Of a stretch of DNA of 64,000 bases, positions 30,163 to 40,537 are shown piece by piece (the first letter of the stretch is position 1; the number at the start of each line of letters is the position of its first letter). The stretch lies in NCBI GenBank assembly GCA_902586435.1, contig CACIHJ010000006.1, positions 1-64,000 of the forward strand. Direction: 5' to 3'. The stretch comes from an uncultured Bacteroidota bacterium (GTDB lineage Bacteria; Bacteroidota; Bacteroidia; Flavobacteriales; Flavobacteriaceae). A program made the translations under genes and the position numbers. The notes under the pieces are model-generated. The model saw only the letters and a list, made by a program, of their open reading frames with translations, was not told where the DNA came from and made no database searches.

Positions 30163-31683
30163 ATGAAGAAGATTGTAATAATAGGTAGCGGAATAAATGG
30201 ATTAGTAGCTTCAAATTATTTAGCTAAAGAAGATTATGATGTTACAGTTATTGATAAAAATTCATATACTGGGGGTGCTTGCATTAAAGACTCTTTAGTT
30301 ATTGAAGATAAAGGAATTGATTTTGCATATGGACCAACTGTTTTAGGGATGATGCCTGATTTTATTTTTTCCGAAACGGGTCTGGACAAATCAATAGAAA
30401 CATTTTATCCTAAAACACCAAAACTTGTTTACTTTCCTGATTCAAAAAAAAGTACTAAAATATTTCAAAGTCATAATGAACTTGAAATTGAGCTTGAAAA
30501 AGAATGGGGAGAGAAAGGCGATACACTTGGATTTAGAAATGATGAAAATAAGGTTATAGAATTTATTCAATATCTATACAAGAATGCTGTCTCTCCGTCT
30601 ACTGATATTGCCGAGAATTTTCTAGGAAAAAATCTTACTGATCTTTGGATAAGAGGATCTGCAAAAGATTTGCTTGATCATTACTTTACCTCTGAAAAAA
30701 CTAAACTTTATATGGGGATGACAGTTATAGAAAGTGGGCCTGCTTCTATTTATCAACCAGGAACAGCTTTTACAATTCCTCTAATGGATTCAGGTTCAGT
30801 TTTTGATGGGTACTGGGGGTATGTCAAAAATGGTATTTGGAAAATCAGTGAAAATCTGACTGAGATTAATAAAAGTCTTGGAGTTAATTTTTGCTTAAGT
30901 TCTAAAATTGAAAATATAGATACAGCTACAGGGAAAATTTCATATACTTCTAATGGAAGTAAGAATGAGCTCAACTATGATCATCTTTTATTTGCAACTG
31001 ATCCAAAAGTGCCTGGAAAATTATTAAATAATGAAACGGTTAAAAGCAAGAACGAAAAACGAAATTACCTTGGTTCAAGTGGAAAAGTAACTGCCTTTTT
31101 CAAAAATCCTGTTAAATGGGTTGAATCAGATAGTAACCCTGAATATGACACTTCTTTTAGATTCTTTTTTTCAACTAATACACTGGAAGAATTTGAGAAT
31201 GCAAGTCAGAATGCTGCTAACAAAATAGATGATTACTGTCCCGGTTATATTCAAGTGTATGCAGAGGGAGGTGCACAAAGAAAAATGAATAATAATGAAC
31301 ACCTTGATAAAATTATTCTTTTTACAAAAAATCTATCTTTTGATAAATCAGCTGAGAAACTAAATGATGTTAAAGAAAAAATTATTTCAAGAGTTGTCCC
31401 TCATATAAAAAATCCTAATGACCTTGTATTCTCCAAATTCCTTACTCCAAAAGATCTACATGAAACCTTTTATTTTCCAGAGGGAAATATAGATCATATG
31501 ACTCTAGATGGAAATCAGAATTTTGACAAAAGAACATTTAGTTCAAATTCTAATAGCTTCTATAAGTATTATAATTATGATAATATTTATTATTGTGGCG
31601 CTGGGAGCTTCCCCTGTGGAAGTGTAGCAGGAACTCCTGGATATATGTGTGCAAAACAATTAACTAGAAATGAGAAACAATAA
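30163..31683 (+). CDS. NAD(P)/FAD-dependent oxidoreductase (phytoene desaturase/PYROXD2-like)
   Basis: KKIVIIGSGINGLVASNYLAKEDYDVTVIDKNSYTGGAC; C-terminal YYCGAGSFPCGSVAGTPGYMCAKQL. Confidence 0.85.
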   Translation: MKKIVIIGSGINGLVASNYLAKEDYDVTVIDKNSYTGGACIKDSLVIEDKGIDFAYGPTVLGMMPDFIFSETGLDKSIETFYPKTPKLVYFPDSKKSTKIFQSHNELEIELEKEWGEKGDTLGFRNDENKVIEFIQYLYKNAVSPSTDIAENFLGKNLTDLWIRGSAKDLLDHYFTSEKTKLYMGMTVIESGPASIYQPGTAFTIPLMDSGSVFDGYWGYVKNGIWKISENLTEINKSLGVNFCLSSKIENIDTATGKISYTSNGSKNELNYDHLLFATDPKVPGKLLNNETVKSKNEKRNYLGSSGKVTAFFKNPVKWVESDSNPEYDTSFRFFFSTNTLEEFENASQNAANKIDDYCPGYIQVYAEGGAQRKMNNNEHLDKIILFTKNLSFDKSAEKLNDVKEKIISRVVPHIKNPNDLVFSKFLTPKDLHETFYFPEGNIDHMTLDGNQNFDKRTFSSNSNSFYKYYNYDNIYYCGAGSFPCGSVAGTPGYMCAKQLTRNEKQ

Positions 31684-32816
31684 TGAGATATCTTCTTCTG
31701 CCAGATAAGTTTAAAGGTTCTTTAACTTCAGAAGAGGTAATCAATGCATTAAAAAAAGGGATATTAAGTTTTGACTCTAAAGCAGAGTTTCAGTCATATA
31801 TTATTTCAGATGGAGGTGAAGGATTTTTAGACTCTCTGGAGTCACTAATTGATTTTAAGAGAATAGAGATTAAGAGTAAAGACAGTAGAAATAACCAAAT
31901 AAATTCATATTATTTAATTGATGAAAAAAGCAACAGGGCTTATATAGAACTTGCAAAATCATCAGGACTTATAAATCTTTCTCAAAATAATAGAAACCCA
32001 TTATATACATCAACATATGGGACTGGTATTGAGATTAATGATGCATTAGATAGGGGTGTTGAGGAGGTTTTTATTGGAATTGGTGGTAGCAGTACTAATG
32101 ATCTAGGATTAGGGATATTTGCAGCATTAGGCGTGATCTTTTTAGATAAGAACAATAATGAAATTATGCCGAATGGATCTAATCTTGTTGAAATAGAAAA
32201 GCTAATTATATTAGATTCCCTAAGAAATAAAATAAAAAAAGTTAAATGGTTTATTGTAAATGATGTGGAAAATATTCTATTTGGAGAAAATGGTGCAGCT
32301 AATACATATGCTGAACAAAAGGGAGCAAATAAGAATGATATAGAAAAACTTGAATCTGGAGGTAATTCTGTACATCAAGTATTATCAGAATTTTTTAAAA
32401 AAGATTACTCAAAAATTAAAGGAGCTGGAGCAGCAGGAGGCTGTGGGTATGGTTTGAAACTATTAACAGAAGGAAAATTTATCAATGGGATAGATATTCT
32501 TTTTAAAATTATCAATATAAATAAAGTACTAGATGGAGGTGCAAACTATATAATTACAGGTGAAGGCCAAATTGACCATCAAACCCTAAGTGGAAAAGCA
32601 GTATATAGTTTAACTAGAAGATTAAAACCTTTTAATATACCAATATTGTTAATTTGTGGGAAAAACCTATTGAAAAAAAATGAATGGGAAAGTTTAGGTG
32701 TAGAAAATGTACTGACATTATCAAAAAAAGGGCATAGCGATAAGTATTGTATGGAAAATGCTAAGGAATTAGTAGAAGAACTAATTAATGATTATCTAAA
32801 AGCAAAAAATACTTAA
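31683..32816 (+). CDS. Glycerate kinase (GlxK/GarK family)
   Basis: LLPDKFKGSLTSEEVINALKKGI...ISDGGEGFLDSL...IGIGGSSTNDLGLG...GAGAAGGCGYGLK...ITGEGQIDHQTLSGKAV. Confidence 0.92.
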   Translation: MRYLLLPDKFKGSLTSEEVINALKKGILSFDSKAEFQSYIISDGGEGFLDSLESLIDFKRIEIKSKDSRNNQINSYYLIDEKSNRAYIELAKSSGLINLSQNNRNPLYTSTYGTGIEINDALDRGVEEVFIGIGGSSTNDLGLGIFAALGVIFLDKNNNEIMPNGSNLVEIEKLIILDSLRNKIKKVKWFIVNDVENILFGENGAANTYAEQKGANKNDIEKLESGGNSVHQVLSEFFKKDYSKIKGAGAAGGCGYGLKLLTEGKFINGIDILFKIININKVLDGGANYIITGEGQIDHQTLSGKAVYSLTRRLKPFNIPILLICGKNLLKKNEWESLGVENVLTLSKKGHSDKYCMENAKELVEELINDYLKAKNT

Positions 32817-32878
32817 ATACTATACCATTTTTAAAAATTAATTTAATTAGGATAGAGAAAAAATAATAATAAAAATAG

Positions 32879-34195
32879 ATGAATTATTTACTGTTTATAG
32901 GATTAATATGTATAATACTATTTTCTACAATTAAGTTTAAAATAAATCCTTTTTACTCATTATTAATTTCTGCATTAATTGCAGGAATTGGTTTTGGTTT
33001 TGATATAACTAAATCAATTAATCTAATATTAGAAGGGTTTACAAGTATTCTAATTGGAATAGGACCTCTTATATTAGCTGGATCAATCTTGGGAATATTT
33101 CTTGAAAAAACAGGAACCACAAAAAAAATGGTAAATGTCTTTGTTGAAATGCTTGGAACTAAAAATTCTCCAATTTCATTAAATATGATTGGGTTTATAA
33201 TTTCTATTCCTGTTTTTTGTGATGCTGCGTTTATATTACTATCATCTGTTATAAAAGAGGTAAGTAAAAAAACAGGGTATAAATTAATAATTCTATCAAT
33301 CTGTTTGGCAACTGGACTATTCTCAGCGCATGTCTTTGTACCACCAACTCCTGGCCCAATTGCTGCAGCAGAAATAATTGATGCTCCGATTGGATTATTA
33401 TTAATAGTTGGATTATTTACCGGTATTATTGTTTCAATTATGGGATACCTTTGGACCAGGGTATCTCTAAAAAAATATTACAATATTCCAATTATTAAAT
33501 CAGAAGAGAAAAGCTTAGATGTTTCAAAAAACAAATTTTTAATATTTACTCCAATTCTTGTTCCAATAGTTTTAATTACAGTATATTCTTTTGTTGAGTC
33601 GCCTTATTATGATTTACAGAATACCCTTCTTACAGATCTTATTATAACCTTGGGAAAACCAGAAATTGCAATTTTAATTGGTTCATTTCTAAGTCTATTT
33701 TATATACAAAAAAAACAGGTCAATCAACTATATAATTGGATTGGTATAGCAGTTAAGAATTCATTCAATATAATATTAATTACTGGAGCTGGAGGTGCTT
33801 TTGGTTTTATCCTTAGATCATCCAATTTTATAGAACTGTTTAACACAAATCAAATAAATGGGGTTGAAGGTATTATAATTGCCTTTATAATGTCAGCAGT
33901 TATAAAAACTGTGCAGGGATCTTCTACTGTGTCTATAATTACCACAGCTGCTTTTATAGCTCCATTATTAACCAGTTTTGGAATCACTACAGATATTGGA
34001 AAAGTGCTTACTATTATAGCTATTGGATCTGGTGCAATGACAGTATCTCATGTAAATGATAGTTATTTTTGGGTAGTATCTAAATATTCAGATTTAGAAT
34101 TAAAAAATGCGCTAAGATATTTCACTATTGCTACCCTTATTCAAGGGTTAGTTGGCTTAAGCTTATCTATAACTCTCTACATTTTATTAACTTAG
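32879..34195 (+). CDS. GntP-family permease (gluconate/glycerate-type)
   Basis: Multi-TM; GFIISIPVFCDAAFILLSSVIKEVSKKTGY, FVPPTPGPIAAAEII, VQGSSTVSIITTAAFIAPL. Confidence 0.88.
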   Translation: MNYLLFIGLICIILFSTIKFKINPFYSLLISALIAGIGFGFDITKSINLILEGFTSILIGIGPLILAGSILGIFLEKTGTTKKMVNVFVEMLGTKNSPISLNMIGFIISIPVFCDAAFILLSSVIKEVSKKTGYKLIILSICLATGLFSAHVFVPPTPGPIAAAEIIDAPIGLLLIVGLFTGIIVSIMGYLWTRVSLKKYYNIPIIKSEEKSLDVSKNKFLIFTPILVPIVLITVYSFVESPYYDLQNTLLTDLIITLGKPEIAILIGSFLSLFYIQKKQVNQLYNWIGIAVKNSFNIILITGAGGAFGFILRSSNFIELFNTNQINGVEGIIIAFIMSAVIKTVQGSSTVSIITTAAFIAPLLTSFGITTDIGKVLTIIAIGSGAMTVSHVNDSYFWVVSKYSDLELKNALRYFTIATLIQGLVGLSLSITLYILLT

Positions 34196-34200
34196 CAAAT

Positions 34201-34860
34201 ATGAAAAGATATGTATGTCTGTTTATATTGGTATTTATGACCGCATGTAATGGAAATAAAAAGCAAGTAGTTTTTCTTGGGGATTCAATAACCCAAAGTG
34301 GAAGGACCCTAGAATTTGGGTTTATAAATTTATTAGAAGAAAGTGTTGACTCTGAAAGATTTAATTTGATTGGGAAGGGAGTATCAGGAGATAAAGTGTC
34401 AGATCTTTTAGTTAGATATGAAAATGATGTGCTAGCTCAAAATCCTGATATTGTTTTTATATATATTGGGATTAATGATGTTTGGCATACATATGATCTA
34501 GGGAAAGGGTCAGATATTGACTTTTATGAAAAAGGCTTAAGAAAAATTATTGCTGATATTAAGAGAAGAGGATCAAAAATCGTTTTATGTACCCCCACTG
34601 TTATAGGAGAAAGTTTAACATTTGAAGATGAACTAGAATCTAAAAGAGATCGAGAACTAGATGCATTTTCAGGTGTTGTAAGAAACCTTTCATCTGAGTT
34701 TAATACTGAATTATTAGACTTAAGAACAATATTCAAAGATTACCTTATTGAGAATAATAAGAATAATAGCTATCAAGATTTTCTAACTAATGATGGAGTT
34801 CACCTTAATGAGGCTGGAAATAAATTGGTTGCAGACAATATGTTAAATTATATAAATTAA
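34201..34860 (+). CDS. SGNH/GDSL hydrolase lipoprotein
   Basis: Lipobox MTAC; VVFLGDSITQSG (block I), GVSGDKVSDLL, IYIGINDVWH, DGVHLNEAGNKLVAD (DxxH). Confidence 0.88.
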   Translation: MKRYVCLFILVFMTACNGNKKQVVFLGDSITQSGRTLEFGFINLLEESVDSERFNLIGKGVSGDKVSDLLVRYENDVLAQNPDIVFIYIGINDVWHTYDLGKGSDIDFYEKGLRKIIADIKRRGSKIVLCTPTVIGESLTFEDELESKRDRELDAFSGVVRNLSSEFNTELLDLRTIFKDYLIENNKNNSYQDFLTNDGVHLNEAGNKLVADNMLNYIN

Positions 34861-34884
34861 AATCAGAATATATTCAGTGATTAA

Positions 34885-35355
34885 TTACCTATAATCTTCT
34901 AGATTAGTATTATAAGAAAGGTATAAAGGATGTCTAGGAGTTTTATTTTTATTTTTTCCAAAACATTTAGGCTTTAAAACATTTTTTTTTAACCAATCTG
35001 GTTCATTAAAAGAGTTCCCCCAACCATAAATAACTTCATTAGATGAGGCTATCATTTTTCTTATTTCTTTTAAATTTTTATTGCAGTAACTTAAATCTTT
35101 ATCAAGTAAATCTTTTGGATAAGGTGTTATATATGAGAATAGATTCCCAACATAAAAACCTCCATAGCCTAACTGTTTTGTAAAATTGATTAGTCTTCTA
35201 ATAGTTGGATCATCTTTATCACTATTAGCTAAAGATGGGTTTAGCATAATGTATAAGACTTTAGGCCTTTCAGAATCCCAAGATCTTTCAAGTGTATACC
35301 TATGTTTTTGATCATTACTAAATTTGGCGTTTCTATAAATTGTTGATTTATCCAA
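34885..35355 (-). CDS. DUF1643 domain protein
   Basis: KHRYTLERSWDSERPKVLYIMLNPSLANSDKDDPTIRRLINF...GFYVGNLF matches DUF1643. Confidence 0.85.
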   Translation of the reverse strand: MDKSTIYRNAKFSNDQKHRYTLERSWDSERPKVLYIMLNPSLANSDKDDPTIRRLINFTKQLGYGGFYVGNLFSYITPYPKDLLDKDLSYCNKNLKEIRKMIASSNEVIYGWGNSFNEPDWLKKNVLKPKCFGKNKNKTPRHPLYLSYNTNLEDYR

Positions 35356-35378
35356 TTAAATAGTGTTAAGGGATTAAT

Positions 35379-35963
35379 TTATTTCTTGATTTTCTTTGCA
35401 TCCTTAATAATATCTCTTCTAACAGATTCAATATACCTTTCTCTCTTTTTTTGTGAGACAAATGGCACTGACCAAAATTGTTTGGTATTACTCCAATTTC
35501 CACCCCAACCAAAAACAAAAGTAAATACACCCAGTACTAGTCTTAATTTAACCGAATTTAAATATATTGTTAAGACTGGAATTGCAGGAGCTCCATGAGT
35601 AAGATAACATCTAATTTTTTTCTTTTTAAAAAAAGATCTAGGGTAAGCATATGTTTTAGTTATATTGACAAATTCATAAGCAAAACCAGGTGTAAAAACC
35701 TCATCAAAAAAGGTCTCCATCTTTGGAGTAAGTCTGAACCACCAGACTGGTGAGATGAAATATATCCTATCAGCCCACAATGCCATTTCTTTATATGAGT
35801 CAATCAAGTCATTCCTATTTCTATGAAACTTATCATCATATAAATCAATATATTTTACTTTTTGGGTTTCAAAATCATTAAATGTTGTTTTGATGGTTTT
35901 ATAAATTCCATTATGACAAAAAGATTGTTTATCTGGGTGGCCAACTATAACTAAATTATTCAA
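35379..35963 (-). CDS. NAD(P)H-dependent oxidoreductase, flavodoxin-like fold
   Basis: LVIVGHPDKQSFCHNGIYKTI...ADRIYFISPVWWFRLTPKMETFFDEVFTPGFAYEF. Confidence 0.83.
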   Translation of the reverse strand: MNNLVIVGHPDKQSFCHNGIYKTIKTTFNDFETQKVKYIDLYDDKFHRNRNDLIDSYKEMALWADRIYFISPVWWFRLTPKMETFFDEVFTPGFAYEFVNITKTYAYPRSFFKKKKIRCYLTHGAPAIPVLTIYLNSVKLRLVLGVFTFVFGWGGNWSNTKQFWSVPFVSQKKRERYIESVRRDIIKDAKKIKK

Positions 35964-36018
35964 AATAAATGTAGGTATTTATGCGGCGAAATTACATAAA
36001 TTTGTTGAATCTAATATT

Positions 36019-36978
36019 ATGAAAGATCTAATTATTATTGGTGCTGGTCCTATAGGATTGTCATGTGGAATTGAAGCTAAAAGGAATAATCTTGATTATC
36101 TTATTATAGACAAAGGCATGCTTGTAAACTCAATATTTAACTACCCTACTAACACAACTTTTTTTTCTACCTCAGATAAATTAGAAATTGGTGGAATACC
36201 TTTTGTGTCTCATAATGTTAAACCGACAAGGACTGAAGCACTAGAATATTATAGAAGGGTTTCTGAAAGTTGGGAGCTGAATTTAAGCCTATATAATGAA
36301 GTGTTAGAAATAAAAAACAATGCTAATCATTTTCTAATTAATACTCAGAGCGGAAAATTTAAATCAAAAAATATTATAATAAGTACAGGATTCTACGATA
36401 TTCCCTACTTATTAAATGTTCCAGGTGAAAATATGGACAAGGTTTTACATTATTATAATGAATCGCATCCATATTATCAGATGGATATAGCTATTGTTGG
36501 AGCTGGTAATTCTGCTGCAGATGTTGCCCTAGATACCTATAGAAAAGGAGCAAAAAGTGTTACTATGATAATTAGGGAAAGTGAGATTGGGGAAAACATA
36601 AAATATTGGGTGCGTCCAGATATAATTAATAGAATAGAGAGTAAAGAAATCAAAGCATATTTTAACTCGGAGATTGCCGAGATAAGAGAAAAAAGTATTA
36701 CTATAAATACTGAAAGTAAAGAAATAGAAATACAAAATGACTTTGTACTTGCCATGACAGGATATCAACCAAACTATAATCTACTAGAAAATCTAAATGT
36801 AAAAATCCTTGATGATGAATTTAGAACTCCATCTTATAATGCGAAAACAATGAAGACAAATATAGATGGTGTTTTTTTAGCTGGAGTTATATGTGGTGGT
36901 CTGAAAACAAATAAATGGTTTATTGAAAATTCTCGAGATCACTCTGAAAAGATTATTGCAGAAATAATCAAATCATGA
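36019..36978 (+). CDS. YpdA-family FAD/NAD(P) disulfide reductase-like protein
   Basis: KDLIIIGAGPIGLSCGIEAKRNNLDYLIIDKG...STGFYDIPYLLNVPGENMDKVLHYYNESHPYY...VGAGNSAADVALDTYRKGAKSVTMIIRE. Confidence 0.88.
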   Translation: MKDLIIIGAGPIGLSCGIEAKRNNLDYLIIDKGMLVNSIFNYPTNTTFFSTSDKLEIGGIPFVSHNVKPTRTEALEYYRRVSESWELNLSLYNEVLEIKNNANHFLINTQSGKFKSKNIIISTGFYDIPYLLNVPGENMDKVLHYYNESHPYYQMDIAIVGAGNSAADVALDTYRKGAKSVTMIIRESEIGENIKYWVRPDIINRIESKEIKAYFNSEIAEIREKSITINTESKEIEIQNDFVLAMTGYQPNYNLLENLNVKILDDEFRTPSYNAKTMKTNIDGVFLAGVICGGLKTNKWFIENSRDHSEKIIAEIIKS

Positions 36979-36979
36979 T

Positions 36980-38269
36980 TTAATTCTTTAATTCAATCTT
37001 GTCGATTCTGATAATTGCATTTAATAAAACATCTGTGGCTTTTTTAATCATATCAAAATTTGTAAACTCTTTAGGAGAATGACTAACACCATCTTTACTT
37101 GGAGTGAAAATCATTGCTGTAGGGGCAATCAATGCCATATTTTGAGCATCGTGACCAGCTCCACTTGGCATTGTTCTAGAGCTATATTTGAAACTATTTG
37201 AAACTTCCTTTATTATATTAATTAATCTTTGATCCATTAGAGCAGGATCTCCAGTAGCATCAATTGGGCTAAATGAAAAAGATGTCTTAGTCTCTTTTTC
37301 AATAAGTCCTGTATTTTCTAGAATCTTATTGTAAATCATTGAAATCTTTTCAGAACTTAAATCCCTTAGTTCTAGACTTAGGTTTACTATTCCTGGTATA
37401 ACATTTGGGACTCCTGGTTCAGCAGAAATTCTTCCTACAGTTCCTACTTGAGTTCCATCAAATGAATTAACAGTTTCATTAACCATTAAAATAAATTTTG
37501 CTGCTGCTATCATTGCATCTTTTCTTTGATTCATTGGAGTTGTTCCAGCATGGTTTGAGTATCCCTCTATTTTTACATTCCACCATTTTAGGCCAACTAT
37601 ACCTTCAACAATACCTATATCAATATTTTTACTGTAAAGATTATTGCCTTGCTCAATATGAATTTCTAAAAAAGCGTGTATATCTCCAGGTTTTCTTTTT
37701 TCTTCAAAAATTCTATTAGAGTTCCCACCTAGCCTATTAACACCTTCTCTATTTGTATAACCAGAAACAGTGACAACCTCTAGAGTTTCATTATTTATTT
37801 TACCCGCTAAAGCCCTACTTCCAAATACGCCTCCCTCTTCATTTGAAAAAATTATTAACTCTAATGGATGAGAAAAATTAATCTTTTTATAATGTGCTGT
37901 CTGCAAAACCTCAATAGCTGAAATGACACCCACAGGGCCATCATAATGACCTCCATTTGGAACTGCATCAATATGAGAACCAAATGAAATAGGATTTAGG
38001 CTACTATTATTTGGATTATAAATTGCAATTAAATTACCTGCAAAGTCTGTATAAACCTCTGCATTAATTTGTTCTAATTTTTTTGAAATGTATTGTCTTG
38101 CTTGAATATCAAAATCACTATAGGCAACCCTATCGTTACCTTCATTTTCATTTACACCAAATTTTTTTAAGTTTTCAAATAAATCAATAATCCTACTTTT
38201 ATCAACTTCAAAATTCTGGCCTAATAGGACATTTAAAGTGATAACAAAAACAAATAGAGTTTTTTTCAT
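36980..38269 (-). CDS. M20-family Zn-dependent amidohydrolase (allantoate/N-carbamoyl amino acid hydrolase-like), secreted
   Basis: GSHIDAVPNGGHYDGPVGVISAIEVL, IFSNEEGGVFGSRALAG, EIHIEQGNNL, GYSNHAGTTPM, SGAGHDAQNMA. Confidence 0.9.
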   Translation of the reverse strand: MKKTLFVFVITLNVLLGQNFEVDKSRIIDLFENLKKFGVNENEGNDRVAYSDFDIQARQYISKKLEQINAEVYTDFAGNLIAIYNPNNSSLNPISFGSHIDAVPNGGHYDGPVGVISAIEVLQTAHYKKINFSHPLELIIFSNEEGGVFGSRALAGKINNETLEVVTVSGYTNREGVNRLGGNSNRIFEEKRKPGDIHAFLEIHIEQGNNLYSKNIDIGIVEGIVGLKWWNVKIEGYSNHAGTTPMNQRKDAMIAAAKFILMVNETVNSFDGTQVGTVGRISAEPGVPNVIPGIVNLSLELRDLSSEKISMIYNKILENTGLIEKETKTSFSFSPIDATGDPALMDQRLINIIKEVSNSFKYSSRTMPSGAGHDAQNMALIAPTAMIFTPSKDGVSHSPKEFTNFDMIKKATDVLLNAIIRIDKIELKN

Positions 38270-38272
38270 AAT

Positions 38273-39367
38273 TTAAGAATTCATTGCTTTTGACAATAAC
38301 AAGTGAAAATGGTGAACACCTTTTTCCATAGTAGGCGAGAATCTTCCTGTAGAATAGTATCTCGAGTTAAGACCTTTATGAACACCCTCAACAACAAATT
38401 CATCTTCTTTTTCAACTTTATCTAGACCAGATCCAGCCCCACTATCAAGTTTTGTCTCATCGATAACATAACTTAAAAATTTAACCTTTGTTTGATTTCT
38501 GTCAAGAGGCTTGACTATATTTATAGAGAGGCCCCAAGGATAAAAATTTAACATAAGGTTTGGATAAATCCAATAATAATAGGCTGCTATATTTTTACCA
38601 TAATCTTGGTGTCCTTTAGGTAGATCAAAAACATTATCTCCATCTTTTGCATACCCTATTTGAAGGACGAAATAATCGTCAATTTCAGTTTCATAATCTC
38701 CGTAATCTAGAACACTATTAAGATCATCGTGGACAAAAGGAATATGGAAGCCCTCTAAATAATTATCACAATATATCGCCCAATGTGCTTCTACCATATA
38801 ATCCTTAGATAAATCCTTTCGATAATCTAAATGATCTAGATTAAGAAATGAAATCCTATCATATATTCTAGAAAAAACATTATCAATTTTAAAATTAGGC
38901 TCAAGGCCAACAAAAATAAAAGGTCCTAGATTTTTTAATTTGAACTCTTTAAGGCTTTCACACTCCCTTGGGAAGTCGATTGCTTTTTTAAATTCTGGCA
39001 TTGATTTAAAATTACCATCTAAGTCAAATTTTCTTCCATGATATAAACATTTTAAATCTTTCACCTGACCTTTATTATGGATTATAATATTTGCTCTATG
39101 AGTACACACATTAGATAAACATTTTAAATTTTCATCTTGATCTTTAACTAGAAGCAGAGGTTCTTCTATAAAGCCATCCATAAATTCAAAAGGATAGGTA
39201 TTTGTATTGATTGGTAAAATTGATTTATGTCCTACAAATTGCCATGAATTAGCAAATACTTTTTCTTTAACGTCTTCAAATTGCTGATCATTTTTATAAA
39301 AACTTGATGGCAGAGTATCAGCTTTCTTTATATCAGGATTAACAAAAAATTTATCTAATTTTTTCAT
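38273..39367 (-). CDS. Aromatic ring-hydroxylating dioxygenase alpha-subunit-like Rieske protein
   Basis: CLSNVCTHRANIIIHNKGQVKDLKCLYHGRKFDLDGNF (Rieske CxH/CxxH); NYLEGFHIPFVH (mononuclear Fe). Confidence 0.9.
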   Translation of the reverse strand: MKKLDKFFVNPDIKKADTLPSSFYKNDQQFEDVKEKVFANSWQFVGHKSILPINTNTYPFEFMDGFIEEPLLLVKDQDENLKCLSNVCTHRANIIIHNKGQVKDLKCLYHGRKFDLDGNFKSMPEFKKAIDFPRECESLKEFKLKNLGPFIFVGLEPNFKIDNVFSRIYDRISFLNLDHLDYRKDLSKDYMVEAHWAIYCDNYLEGFHIPFVHDDLNSVLDYGDYETEIDDYFVLQIGYAKDGDNVFDLPKGHQDYGKNIAAYYYWIYPNLMLNFYPWGLSINIVKPLDRNQTKVKFLSYVIDETKLDSGAGSGLDKVEKEDEFVVEGVHKGLNSRYYSTGRFSPTMEKGVHHFHLLLSKAMNS

Positions 39368-39427
39368 ATTTGCTTAATAAATATAAATATAGATATTAGA
39401 TTTACATAAATAAATATTAATATATAT

Positions 39428-39916
39428 ATGGATAGAAGAGATTTTTTGCAAAATACCTGCCCCACAATAACATTTGCTTTTTTTGGACTTTCATATATTC
39501 AAGCATGTTCAAAAGGTAATGATTCTGTGAATAATCAGTCAACTGTAGTAAACAATAGCGATGGAAATGCATCTAATGGAGTAAGTGTTAATGGCAATAT
39601 TATTACTATTGACCTTTCTAATGCTACATTTAGTGGATTAAGTAGTCCTGGTAATTATATAAATTTAACAGCTAATCAGATATTGATATTAAAGATTAGC
39701 GATAATGAGTATAGAGCATTTGATAATTGCTGCCCACATAGTGGAGTTAGAAATAAATGGTCGTACGGAGATAGCAAGTTCACTTGTGGAGAACATGGAA
39801 ATTCTTTTTCTACCGATGGTAGTGATGTAAAAGCATGTGGATCAGGTGCTACAAGTGGCGGTCTAAAAAGATATACAGCATCTTTAACTGGAGAGGTACT
39901 AACAATAACTACATAG
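39428..39916 (+). CDS. Rieske 2Fe-2S protein with twin-Arg-like N-terminus
   Basis: MDRRDFLQNT; CCPHSGVRNKWSYGDSKFTCGEHGNSFS (CxH...CxxH). Confidence 0.85.
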   Translation: MDRRDFLQNTCPTITFAFFGLSYIQACSKGNDSVNNQSTVVNNSDGNASNGVSVNGNIITIDLSNATFSGLSSPGNYINLTANQILILKISDNEYRAFDNCCPHSGVRNKWSYGDSKFTCGEHGNSFSTDGSDVKACGSGATSGGLKRYTASLTGEVLTITT

Positions 39917-39919
39917 CAA

Positions 39920-40537
39920 TTGAAAAAAAGATTTTTCTTTTTGTTTATAATATTTTTTTCCGTCAATTTGGTTTTATATTCTCAGTCAAATGATTTTCTC
40001 AATGAATTTGAATCATTAATTGATAATGAGAAAGTTCAGCTTATACCAGATAAAATGATTTTTTCTCAAAAACTTATTTGGGGAGAAAGAGGGCTTTTAA
40101 GAAAAACTGGGATCTCAAAATTAAGTATTGAAAACAGGGAAAAAGAATTAATTCTTAGAGAGAAGATGCTAAAAGCACACCAAATAATCGGATATGTTAC
40201 TTTCGCTGCAATGATTGCTCAAGGGATAATTGGCGGAAAACTTTATAATGGTGAAAATGATTTGTATGATACACATAAAGATCTGGGGAACTTTGTAACT
40301 GCTAGTTATTTTGTAGGCGCTTCCTTATCTCTTCTAGCTCCACCCCCACTTGTTTCAAAAGAAATAAAAGGATTAAATAATATTAGAGCTCATAAAATTT
40401 TAGCAAATCTCCACCTCCCAGCAATGATTGCAACAAATATATACTCAGATAGAGATAGAGATATTCATAAAGCATCTGCATATACTGCATTTGCTAGTTA
40501 TACTTTAGCAATAATTGCTATTACATTTAATTTTTAA
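39920..40537 (+). CDS. Cytochrome b561-like four-helix membrane protein (TTG start)
   Basis: Signal peptide followed by 4 TM helices with conserved-looking His (KAHQIIGYVTFAAM, DTHKDLGNFVTASYF, RAHKILANLHLPAM, DIHKASAYTAFASY). Confidence 0.5.
   Translation: MKKRFFFLFIIFFSVNLVLYSQSNDFLNEFESLIDNEKVQLIPDKMIFSQKLIWGERGLLRKTGISKLSIENREKELILREKMLKAHQIIGYVTFAAMIAQGIIGGKLYNGENDLYDTHKDLGNFVTASYFVGASLSLLAPPPLVSKEIKGLNNIRAHKILANLHLPAMIATNIYSDRDRDIHKASAYTAFASYTLAIIAITFNF

Noticed and set aside
36529-36768. Two overlapping minus-strand ORFs within the YpdA-like gene
   Set aside because: Antisense to a conserved reductase gene; biased hydrophobic translation typical of antisense frames.
39676-39966. 96-aa minus-strand ORF overlapping the exported Rieske gene
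   Set aside because: Antisense to the Rieske CxH/CxxH motif region; no family resemblance.
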